Positions 43,223 through 56,900 of a stretch of 64,000 nt of DNA are shown here, piece after piece. Every line of letters begins with the position of its first letter. Within the stretch, counting starts at the first letter, position 1. The position numbers and the translations under genes were made by a program. The notes under the pieces were generated by a model. That model was not told the DNA's origin. It made no database searches and saw nothing but the letters and a program-made list of their open reading frames with translations. Source of the stretch: Glandiceps talaboti (taxonomy: Eukaryota; Hemichordata; Enteropneusta; Spengelidae); the NCBI RefSeq assembly GCF_964340395.1, contig NC_135556.1, positions 17,077,642 to 17,141,641 of the forward strand, written 5' to 3'.

Positions 43223-43924
43223 TTGTTATTATACCATCATCCTGCTATCACAACCAGGGCCGTTAACGTTTACGTTTCTTGTCTATTTCTGTAAATAAAT
43301 GACGAAGTAATCATGAAATTGAGTTGCCTTAATTCTTAATGTACAACGTCATTGGTCCTATATATATCATCATAGGTATATTGTCTTCTACTAAAAAATT
43401 AAAACAAAATGTTTTTTTGAGAGAAGAACTGATGATGGAATAAACTCTATAAAGGAGAGTGTTTTCTGATAGTGCAGTCGCTGATCTATTACTTTTCTAT
43501 ATATTTTGAGATGTCCGTAGGAATGCGATGCAGATTTCATTTCATAACAATGCTATGTGTACTGTACGACAGTGAATATAGAAACAGTACAACTTAGTAA
43601 CTTGGTGTACGATTTCAGTATAAGAATGTAGCTGAAGATCAAACATTGAGGATAATTCGACGTCCTTTTGTACGACCGCGACCTGTCACCCCTATTGGTT
43701 ATGTACTGGGTTTGTAATAACCTCGCACGCAGAGTCCTTACGTCATCCATATATTTCTAATCTTAGCTTTTCATCACTACAGCGGACCATCTTTCATATT
43801 TGTATATGTCGATATCCTTTTTAACAAGTAAGGTGTTTCGTAACAGAGTGAATACGTCATCAGAATGATATAGAACACGTCAAACTAACTCACAGGAGAA
43901 AATGGCCTAAGTTTACTCTCATGC
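43223..43924. other. Unique sequence, no gene recognised
   Basis: AT-rich. Nothing recognisable. Confidence 0.4.
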
Positions 43925-44259
43925 CCCAGACCCCCCCCCCCCCGGCCCTCCCCATTCTAACTAAATTGGCCAAAATTGAAAATGTTTCGGACAGCACAAT
44001 CAATTTCATATCAGTGTGTTGTAGTATGTAGTGCTATGAATACAAATCCAGTACGTAGTCAAGAAAAATCGTTCTTTTGTTGACACTTTACTTTATCTTA
44101 GTGCCACGCATTTAAAAATTTTCTATTTCTCAATTTCACGACACTTTTTTTAGAAATATTTGCATTTAGGGTTACAAACAGATCACACCACATCCCCACC
44201 CCTAAAGTGAAATAATTTAGCTTTTTAATCCTACATTGAACTATTGATCTCGCCCCTAA
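43925..44259 (-). mobile_element. Interspersed repeat family A, copy 2
   Basis: In reverse complement it aligns with copy 3 at 57591-57973 over almost its whole length. Shared blocks include GGCCAAAATTGA (43968-43979), GACACTTTACT (44083-44093) and the terminal CTATTGATCTCGCCCCTAA (44241-44259). The left end runs into a C-rich stretch (43930-43943). No open frame is present, so it is non-autonomous. Confidence 0.75.
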
Positions 44260-44923
44260 TTCCATCGATTTGGAATTAGTGTCGATTTAAAAAAAAATTC
44301 ATTGATCAATAATCAATCGATCAAACGATCATCAAATATTGATAGATTGACGACTAATAAGTTGTGAGGCCGTCGATCTCTGTATCTGCTTAAGTTGTCA
44401 GTTCACTAAATGAGTCTGACACTGCATTTTATCTCCTCTGTCATGATTTCACGCTCCGTTTTATAATTATGCTTGCACCAAAACAAAGCATCAGTTGTCA
44501 CTCATTCACGGTGACCTTTAACCCCTGGAGATATATCGCGATGATGCTCTGTTGACGTTTCCGTTTATTGGAGTATATATATGAACAATACGCATGTGAC
44601 CAAAACCCAGTGGACCGTAAGAATCGTTTCAGAGTTGCAACCAGCGAATCTACCGTTTAGTCATTCAAGTACACGTGCACACGACGTATAGTCTTTTTGT
44701 GTATGTCTGACGTTGTTTGTATAATGCTCAGTGTTTCTTATTTTTCCTGGCCCAGCAAAACATGAGTGATTGGAACAATCTTGTTAACTGACTGGGGTTA
44801 TTGTGTCCTTCGAGGTACATATCATACTGCTTATGAATTAATATCACTGACAGGTGTTCTAGTGTTTTACGGCAACAAATCATATTAATTCATGAATTAA
44901 TATAATGATTGATAATGCATCAC
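44260..44923. other. Unique sequence, no gene recognised
   Basis: AT-rich. Nothing recognisable. Confidence 0.4.
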
Positions 44924-45011
44924 CCACCACCACCACCACCACCACCACCACACCACCACCACCACCACCACCACCACCACCACCACCACCATATCATTAT
45001 CGTCGTCGCTG

Positions 45012-45079
<68 letters not shown>

Positions 45080-45309
45080 TTCTTCTTCTTCTTCTTCTTC
45101 TTCTTCTTCTTCTTCTTCTTCTTCTTCTTCTTCTTCTTCTTCTTCTTCTTCTTCTTCTTCTTCTTCTTCTTCTTCTTCTTCTTCTTCTTCTTCTTCTTCT
45201 TCTTCTTCATTCTTCTTAATTCTTCGTCGTCATCATCATCATTATCGTCATCATCATCACCACCACCACCACCACCACCACCACCACCACCACCACCACC
45301 ACCACCACC
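44924..45309. repeat. Trinucleotide complex (CAC)n-(CAT)n-(CTT)n-(CAC)n
   Basis: CAC units (about 44926-44990), CAT units (about 45014-45078), an uninterrupted CTT array of about 130 bp (45079-45208), a mixed stretch, then CAC units again (45257-45309). The CTT segment is pure pyrimidine on the + strand. Homopolymeric frames (poly-Phe, poly-Leu, poly-Lys and so on) come from it. Confidence 0.96.
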
Positions 45310-48077
45310 AAATACAATAATCATCAAACCATTTTTAATCTGAAAAGCGCGTACTCACCACTTTCTGTTTTGATGAGCGAAGAGTTGACATAATAATAAT
45401 GATTTATAAGTGAGTTAACTTGTTCAGAAATACAGTATATCGTGTTAATGATATATTGATTACATCGCTTGATTTGATAAAACGAAAAATTAATTTTTAA
45501 TTCTAATTATTCCTATAATGCTTTCCGGACTAACTTACCTTGAAGTGATATGGATGAGAACTGGTTATTTGTTTTGGATTTTTAATTCATAAAACGATTC
45601 TATCAAGGCTTCTTACTTGAAAAATCAACGTTATACAAAGTCTGTGTTTGTAACTCAATACATTGCAACTAAAAAAGTGTAAAAGAAAAAAGTGTGTTGT
45701 AGGTGTAAGCATATTTGCGTAATACTATAGCAAACATAATGTGGTGCCAAATATCCAGTTAAATTTATTTTTAGGTCCGCACCAAAAATTCAGCACCCAA
45801 AATTAAATAACAATTTCAGCTTATTACTGTACTGTAGATAAAGCACTATGTATAATGTGTAATCCTTGGTCATTTAACAATTTTCATTGAATACATTGTT
45901 GGTTGTCTGATCGAAAAGACAATACCCCAGTAATAGCTGATACAGGTTTAAGTTTGTAGATTCCACTTTTCTTAATAATACTGTGACAAACTTTTTAAGC
46001 ACATTGCAAGAATAATCACCTATCAGCTAATGTCATTTGTAATTTCTTTCTTGAACTAAATATTGAAATTGGTCACACTGGGACTAAAGTATTCAACGAA
46101 TCTTGGATTTTAGCATCATTATATTTACAGAGACCGGTTCATCCTTGTAATTTAGAATGGCGTGTTTTTTTTAAAGTTCAAAAGAATGAACAATTCTAAA
46201 ACAACAGTACAACAAAGTACATGGATCGAACCGGTGCGAAAACTACGGCTTGTCAAACTAGGAGTCTTACAATGTGAAAGGGGCTTGTACATAACTTTTG
46301 TAAAATCGTTTGACAAGCTGCTGAATATTTTTTTTTGTCTTGTGTGCAGTAATGATACCAGTCGCAAGCAAAGAAGCGAATTATCAACAACCGGAAAATG
46401 TCCCTGAAAAAAAGTCAACCGTCCTAAAAAAATCGTACCAATAATGCAGCTTGTAACTGTGGAGTATAAACTGTGCACGGTACCGCCTTTCATGCATATA
46501 AGTATTGTAATAATTTTTAACATTTTCATATTTTAGGTAGATGGCTTAATGTTATGTACACACAGATTGACACCAACGGTTTAACACACCTATCAATGGT
46601 ACAGTTATAGAACATACCTAGAGTTTACTTTCCAGGTTATGATATATACATAAACGAAAGGGGGCTTCAAATAGAAACTCCCGTACAAATAACAAATATG
46701 TATCATAAAGTTCACAATTGGCATGGCTTTAAAAAATTGTGTTTCATCAGTTTTGTCATCCAATTTACCCCTAGTGAAAACTCGTTGTGATTATGGTGAC
46801 AATTTCTTATGAAATTACCCACAGTATCAAGTGGCTGACAATAGCGTGTGAATTTATTGGAAAGCAGGTATAGAAAATTAATAAATCGAAATTTCATTAT
46901 GCTTTAAAAATTCATGCGACTGTAAAACGCGACCTCTGGATGTGTTGATTCCCACCGCGTTAGCACTTTTCCTCGGAGCATGACTTGACACGTTGTCAGT
47001 TATCGATAATACCATCTACAACGTACATAATGGAACTTATGGATAACACTAAACTTCGTGAAACGTATATAATATGTTAAAACAGATTCACAATGCGATA
47101 GCTACACAATGCAAATTTTGTGTCATTCTTCACAAAATTGCGTATCTAGTAATAGTACGTGTGGCTTGATGTGTTTATTAACTCACCCACAAATCGAAAT
47201 GAAAATATTCACAATGATTACTGTCTCACTGTAAAGCAGAACCCTTGTCAATAGGAAGTTACGTTGCTACGATCTAAAAGAAGAATAAAAACGAAGGTGA
47301 GAATAAAAACCATGGTTGTTTTTTCAAAAAAAAAAAATATTTCTGAAAAAATACATTCTTCCGAATGTAAATAAAGTATTTGTAAGTAAAAGTGTCTTTT
47401 TCTCTCTAAATAGTCTATTGGGGAAAAATGACAACGTTCAGATATCACTGAGTGCCAGGTTTTCACGCAACACACTCAACTATGTGCATTTATGGTTTTC
47501 TATTTTTTCATGAAATGAAATTTACATTTTGTGATTTTAAATATGCAAATATTCATGATCCTAATTGTCTTAGTTTAATGAAACTGCATTTGTTCTATGA
47601 TGACAATAAAGTATACGTATACTAAGATAATGATAATTATTGTAAATTCGTTTCAAAACAACCAAAAATATTAGCGCTGGAGATTTTTTTTTTATCTTTC
47701 AAAATATCTGAGATTTAATAAAGACAACGAGGGTTTAAGATAGACAATTTACGTATTATTCACTCTGGAAGGAGAAGAAAAGGTATAAACATATAAGCTT
47801 AGGTGAGATGGCTAAAATTCAAAACTTGAAATTATATAAACAATATGAGTTCATTGCTTGTTACAATGCAGACATTTGTCGAGTTCAATGCCCGGAACGT
47901 TTGAAAGTAGAGCATAATGTCAGTGAAGTGATACGAGGCTAAAGGTAAAAATAAAGAAGATTAACGCTAGAGATTTGTCTCCTGGTTTTATTTACATGTT
48001 GAAAATAAAGCATTTAAAGTAAAGGATGAACTCAAGTGTGGCTAGTGTAGTTGTAACAAGCAGCGGTATAATTCATA
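45310..48077. other. Intergenic, no gene recognised
   Basis: AT-rich unique sequence. A 125-codon minus-strand frame (46152-46529) overlaps an 81-codon plus-strand frame; neither is recognisable. Confidence 0.4.
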
Positions 48078-48429
48078 TATTCATTCATTCATTCATTCAT
48101 TCATTCATTCGTTCGTTCGTTCGTTCGTTCGTTCGTTCGTTCGTTCGTTCGTTCGTTCGTTCGTTCGTTCGTTCGTTCGTTCGTTCGTTCGTTCGTTCGT
48201 TCGTTCATTCATTCATTCGTTCGTTCGTTCGTTCGTTCGTTCATTCATTCATTCATTCATTCATTTATTCATTCATTCATTCGTCCGTCCGTCCGTCCGT
48301 CCGTCCGTCTGTTCGTCCGTCCGTCCGTCCGTCCGTTCATTCATTCATTCATTCATTCATTCATTCATTCATTCATTCATTCATTCATTCATTCATTCAT
48401 TCATTCATTCATTCATTCATTCATTCATC
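48078..48429. repeat. (TTCA)n-(TTCG)n-(TCCG)n microsatellite
   Basis: About 350 bp alternating between TTCA, TTCG and TCCG blocks. It contains many CpG sites in its TTCG and TCCG blocks, unusual for this AT-rich interval. Confidence 0.95.
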
Positions 48430-49656
48430 CATTTTCCAAACGTTGATAAACGTCTGTAACTCTGTAATACATGTATATTTACGGTATTTGGATTCTAATT
48501 CTTACATCTGTTTATATGTAGGTATTACCTAACTTCATCTGATACACTGTTGTCCATCAATACAGGTATACAATTTTGAAATAAGAGTAAAAAGCAACGT
48601 ACAACTTCAATATCAAGGTGCTATTTGGTCTGCCATTTTAATATAAATCATACCATTGTGACAATAAAATGATAAAAAATTATCCTGTGCACAATTTAGG
48701 AATACAAATATTTACTATTAGAGTACAGACACTTCTTGTGACTGTAAATATGACTCTTGAAAAACTGTTTAATTTCGACATACATCCATAATTACAAATC
48801 TGTGGTTTTTCTTCAGCAAATGGCTATCTAAATGGTTTTATATCTGGCATTGTGATATAACTTACTTATTGAAACAACTTTCTTCTTTTTATTCACTTTA
48901 GACAAATTATAGACCTAGTGTTTTCAGGATTTAAAAACTTCACAACGCCAATTACTTCAGTATTCTCTCTTTTTTCAACAGACTAGATGTAAAACAATTC
49001 TGAAGACGTGAAGAAAGAAGCATAAAAAAGTGGAAGTAGGAAGAAATTAAGGAAATGGTGTATATGAATCATACATAGCAAGGAAATGTATTTAGGTAAA
49101 CGGACGAGTATTGTACTTGGATGTGAAATTAGGAATACAAAGTTATTCGACTCTAGTAATGACCTTTGACCACTGACGTCATATTCAGAAAGGTCAATAC
49201 CAAAAAGAGCTTTTGATTTTTTATACTTGCCGACAAAAGACAATAAAATGTTTGCAACTTAAAAGTATCTGATCGAAAATAAGTATGTAGTTTTTTCCAG
49301 TATTTTACCCCATACAGAAATGTTATTCCATATTGAGTCGAGGCTATCTATCCCATCCGTTGTAAAGTGAATTCACAAGGTCTGTTTTACAATATTATGT
49401 AAACGATTTTGGAAGTACTTTACAAGGCATATTGATTGCTTCAAGTTAAACTGTTTTTAATCTAATCGTGTTAATATACTGGTATTTATGAAAGCAAAGT
49501 AGTTTTTATCGAAACGTCTTTCGTATTTCAATAATATGTATTAAATTGTAAGTCTTTATGTCCATTTCAATAGTGACGTATGTGTATATTAATATTCATG
49601 TATTTGTCTCGTTTATCATCATTGGTACATTTCATTCCCTTCTAACATGCTTTTCG

Positions 49657-49657
<1 letters not shown>
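48430..49657. other. Unique sequence, no gene recognised
   Basis: AT-rich. Nothing recognisable. Confidence 0.4.

Positions 49658-49751
<94 letters not shown>
49658..49751. repeat. (CT)n microsatellite
   Basis: About 46 CT units, uninterrupted. Confidence 0.95.
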
Positions 49752-51752
<2,001 letters not shown>

Positions 51753-51886
51753 TATTTATTTATTTATTTATTTATTTATTTATTTGTGTATGTATGTATG
51801 TATGTATGTATGTATGTATGTATGTATGTATGTATGTATGTATGTATGTATGTATGTATGTATGTATGTATGTATGTATGTATGTA

Positions 51887-51937
<51 letters not shown>

Positions 51938-52029
51938 ATGTATGTATTTATTTATTTATTTATTTATTTATTTATATATTTATTCATTTATTCATTTATT
52001 TATTATTTATTTATTTATTTATTTATTTA
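51753..52029. repeat. (TTTA)n-(GTAT)n-(GT)n-(TATT)n microsatellite
   Basis: About 275 bp of one-base-step tetranucleotide blocks around a central GT run. It is preceded by GAAATAAAGTTTGTG (about 51738-51752), so the array may have grown from a retroposon 3' tail. Confidence 0.94.
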
Positions 52030-52552
52030 CATTTTGATTAAGCTTATCGAATTATCATTTTAGTATTTTTGGTGTATGAGCTGGTACTCGAAATAAATCA
52101 TTTATTATTTATTACTAGTATATTATTATTTACAAATGTACAAATATATAAAATTCATGAAAATGTCAGTGAATTATACGTTACAATTTTACACCTGTCT
52201 TAGAACAACGTTTTTGTTTCAATCTTCACACTAAACTGTACAGTCTGTTGATGATCATGTTGATGGGAGTGATTATAATACCTTTAGCCCCACGCCAAGT
52301 AGCGCGTCATTGAAAAGTTATGTTTATAACGCCCTCTATTACCAGATAGAAATTATTTCGTTTTCACAGTATTCTGTCCGTTCCAGGTCTCTCTTATTTA
52401 ACTATACAGAATGTATAAACGCAAACTATTACTGTAGGCAGAGTAGGGGACAAACAGCGATTGATTGTGATTACACAAACTTGAAGCTACTAAATTACCA
52501 ATGGAAATGAATGAAGCTTTATAGCCCATTTAGCAATTTTTCATGAATGTAC
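52030..52552. other. GATB upstream flank, no gene recognised
   Basis: AT-rich unique sequence between two microsatellites. Nothing recognisable. Confidence 0.4.
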
Positions 52553-52662
52553 GAATGAATGAATGAATGAATAAATAAATTAAATGAATGAATGAATGAA
52601 TGAATGAATGAATGAATGAATGAATGAATGAATGAATGAATGAATGAATGAATGAATGAATG
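52553..52662. repeat. (GAAT)n microsatellite in the GATB promoter region
   Basis: About 27 GAAT units ending only 71 bp before the GATB start codon, so it lies in or next to the promoter or 5' UTR. Confidence 0.95.
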
Positions 52663-52732
52663 ATTTGATTCGTCAGTGGTCACCAAACAAAGTTGGCCAG
52701 AGGTTTTCTCCCAGCATTCCTTGTAAACAAAT

Positions 52733-52857
52733 ATGGCTGCGTCCATTGGAAAGTTGTGCTCCCCGATTCGTCCCACTGTTTTACTCGTACCGTCTCGGTA
52801 TTTCTGTCATTCCTGTCGGTTGCATCGAAAAAACAAGGACAATACAAAGCAGGCGAG
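52733..52857 (+). CDS. GATB: GATB exon 1 (mitochondrial targeting leader)
   Basis: Encodes [20 protein letters not shown] and onward to residue 41 plus two bases of codon 42, then donor GTAAGT at 52858. The leader is basic (many Arg and Lys) with a single acidic residue. It was identified because its phase 2 end joins exon 2 in the correct frame; no homology beyond leader composition supports it. Confidence 0.8.
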
Positions 52858-53923
52858 GTAAGTTTCAAAATTACATACATATTTTTCGGCATTACACGGA
52901 AAACTGGCCACAGCTCAGTAAAAATGAGTAAACAGACGCCCCATGTTATCGTCGAACTCGACAGTACAGTGCACAGCGGTGGTAGGTGACAGGGTTTCTC
53001 TGGTAAAAGAGGGAGTAATAAAGATCGATATGTATAGATTAAAATTGCCATAATACAACTGTCGTGTTTTAGAAAGTGAATTTTGCAACGACTCTTGCTG
53101 TCTGCTCAGGCCAGACATGCCGAACGAGGTAGTTTCGTGTTTTGAAAACAGCGCCCTCAGCAGTTTACAAAAAATGTGAAAAGTGATGCACCTATTAAAA
53201 ATGAAATATTAAAACCAAAACTAACTACACACAAACACATATTAAAACAATGAAATATTGAAATTCATCAACAATGTGTTCACTTAAAGAGTGGTAAATA
53301 TTAAGTGAGTTCAATTTGTGAGATTTTGAAAATCATAAATTAAAATATTAATGACATCACAGTGTACTAGATCTGACTATGGAAGTACCACCAACTGACA
53401 ATCAGAGACAAATTCCAACATCCACCTGTTTTAGTACTGTAATCAGGGCACAACTTTCACTTCTGATCTTGGTAGGTCAATTTAGGCAAGTGATTTGTTT
53501 TAGTTAAAATTTTATCTGTCTCGCAGAGTACCAATTTGTTATAAAGTTGGTATATAGATAAGATATTTAGTATAAGTCTGTGTGTTGTGGACTACTGCTA
53601 ATTTCATTTCAATCCCTGCTGTAAAGCATGTAGACTCACTGATGTAGAGTTGGTTAAACCCTATCAGAATAACAGTAATTTACATTATGTTGGTAAACAA
53701 TATGAAATAGTCCAGACTGTTTGTCCGTATTTGTTTGCACATGGACATCAAGTTGGTGTACACAGTATCAGTAATTAGATCCATATGCTGCACCCCATCT
53801 ATGGAATGCACTGCCATTGGAAATACGACAAAAATCAACAGCTAAAGCTTTCAAAAAGAACTGAAAGTCATATCTATTCTCCAGAGCATTCTAACTGTAC
53901 TGGCACTCATATAATAAATTCAC

Positions 53924-53967
<44 letters not shown>

Positions 53968-56900
53968 ATGGCTAATTAGAAAGACTGAACCATTTTCAGA
54001 AAGTTATTTTTAAAAGTGAAAAAGTTCTAAGCTTAACTCAAAGTCAAACACACTGATGTCCACAATAACCAATCCTCAATAAGGTAAATGATGTGTTTCT
54101 ACTCTACACGATAGCTGCAGATAGCAAAAGAAAAAATTTTGTTTCAATTCTTGGTTCGCAATGTATTCGTTTAAGCCGCAGTAATAGAGTGGGAGTGTCT
54201 TGTGAATGTTACATGATTTTGCTTCTGTTTATAAAGGAATCATGCTGTGACTACCTAGCATTTCATCACACCAGATGATGGTACAATTTCCTTTGAATTT
54301 AAACAAAATGTAGCAGAAGACGTGTTAAAAGTCAGGGAAATCTTGAAATCTTGAACTAGCAGGACTCAGTATTAGTACTATTGCAAGACGAGTGTTGGGG
54401 TCAAGACTTTTGTTTCATACATGTACATCTATTGAATACTGGATTAAAGCCTTTGCAATTTGGGTCTTATGCCATTTGCTAAGTGATCCGTAACATAGAC
54501 TACTTCTCTTAAAGGTAAACTCTTCCAATACATCTTTGCAAGTGGCTAAATATTAGTTTATCTAAAAAATTCATTTTTGAAATGGATCCTGTGTTTGCCC
54601 CTACCATTAAATCTGATGATTGTGATAGAAGAGAAAGTAACTGACAGCTGCCTTTATGTTGCTATGGGACTCTATTCAATTCTCTAGTGCGTACATACAG
54701 TCTGGTACTACCAGGTTCTACTCTTAATATTGACATGGCATTTCGTGCACGATATGTTTACCCCAGGGTCTAGAGGGAAAACCTGTTAAGTACTGTTTTG
54801 TGTAGAACATGTCTGTTGTATGATATTTTCTCTAATATTTTCTTTTTCAGAAGCACTTTACACAATTTAAGAGGATGGGAGACCGTGGTTGGATTGGAGA
54901 TACATGCACAAATATCATCAAAGTCTAAAATGTTCTCAGGATCAGAAGTGCGTTTTTCTGCTCCGCCGAATTCCCTGGTCTCATTCTTTGATGCATCATT
55001 ACCTGGAACTCTACCGGTGAGTACGGCAAATTGTACAAAGTAAAAATTCAAAAATATATTTAGCCTCTAAAAATCACAATTTTTAGATATTTTGTTTACA
55101 AATAAATAAATGCAATTTACTCATTACTATCTTTTTCATTGCTGTGTGCAGTGCTGAAATTCATTGCTGTGTACAATGCTGAAATTCATTGCTGTGTGCA
55201 ATGCTGAAATTCATTGCTGTGTGCAGTGCTGAAATTCACTGCTGTGCACAGTGCTGAAATTCATTGCTGTGTGCAGTGCTGAAATTCATTGCTGTGTGCA
55301 GTGCTGAAATTCATTGCTGTGTACAATGCTGAAATTCATTGCTGTGCACAGTGCTGAAATTCATTGCTGTGTGCAGTGCTGAAATTCATTGCTGTGTGCA
55401 GTGCTGAAATTCATTGCTGTGTGCAGTGCTGAAATTCATTGCTGATGCAGTGCTGAAATTCATTGCTGTGTGCAATGCTGAAATTCATTGCTGTGCACAG
55501 TGCTGAAATTCATTGCTGATGCAGTACTGAAATTCATTGCTGTGCACAGTGCTGAGATTCATTGCTGATGCAGTACTGAAATTCATTGCTGTGCACAGTG
55601 CTGAAATTCATTGCTGTGTGCAGTGCTGAAATTCATTGCTGTGCACAGTGCTGAAATTCATTGCTGTGCACAGTGCTGAAATTCATTGCTGTGCACAGTG
55701 CTGAAATTCATTGCTGTGCACAGTGCTGACATTCATTGCTGTGTGCAGTGCTGAAATTCATTGCTGTGCACAGTGCTGACATTCATTGCTGTGCACAGTG
55801 CTGACATTCATTGCTGTGTGCAGTGCTGAAATTCATTGCTGTGCACAGTGCTGAAATTCATTGCTGTGTGCAGTGCTGAAATTCATTGCTGTGCACAGTG
55901 CTGAAATTCATTGCTGTGTGCAGTGCTGAAATTCTTTGCTGTGCACAGTGCTGAAATTCATTGCTGTGTACAGTGCTGACATTCATTGCTGTGTGCAGTA
56001 CTGAAATTCATTGCTGTGCACAGTGCTGAAATTCAGCACTGTGCACAGTGCTGAAATTCATTGCTGTGTGCAGTGCTGAAATTCATTGTTGTGCACAGTG
56101 CTGAAATTCATTGCTGTGCACAGTGCTGAAATTCATTGCTGTGTGCAGTGCTGAAATTCATTGTTGTATGCAGTGCTGAGATTCATTGCTGTGTGCAGTG
56201 CTGAAATTCATTGCTGTGCGCAGTGCTGAAATTCATTGCTGTGCGCAGTGCTGAAATTCGTTACTGTGCACAGTGCTGAAATTCATTGCTGTGTGCAGTG
56301 CTGACATTCATTGCTGTATGCAGTGCTGAAATTCATTGCTGTGTGCAGTGCTGAGATTCATTGCTGTGTACAGTGCTGAAATTCATTGCTGTATGCAGTG
56401 CTGAAATTCAGTGCTCTATGCAGTGCTGAAATTCATTGCTGTATGCAGTGCTGAAATTCATTGCTGATGCAGTGCTGAAATTCATTGCTGATGCAGTACC
56501 GAAATTCATTGCTGATGCAGTACTGTTTCAAGAAAGATTATTAGGGTAGTTCAAATTTTACAATACAGTAAAATTATATTTTTGTTCTAATTTGCTGCAG
56601 GCATTGAATAAATACTGTGTTGAGGCTGCAGTATCAACTGCTCTCGCACTCCAGTGTAAAATAAACAAAGTGTCATATTTTGACAGAAAACATTATTTCT
56701 ATGCAGACCTTCCTGTAAGTGATTTTGATGTTATCTTAGTGTTTATTTCATTATTGGTGACATGCAGTGTGATTTCTGAAGTGTAATACCTGTATCTTGT
56801 ATCTTGTACACTCAGTCAGAGACTTACTACTACATCATTGGGTAAATTTCTTAGTAGCTTTAAGGACGCCATATTCCTGTTATTGTAAAAAACAAAAGAT

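Noticed and set aside
44905-45343. Homopolymeric frames (poly-Phe, poly-Leu, poly-Lys, poly-Pro)
   Set aside because: Trinucleotide microsatellite translations with no other coding evidence.
46152-46529. 125-codon minus-strand frame
   Set aside because: No recognisable domain, and an unrelated frame overlaps it on the plus strand.
55138-56524. Regular 25-bp repeats as a CRISPR array
   Set aside because: The units are contiguous with no unique spacers, and the locus is a eukaryotic intron; it is a minisatellite.
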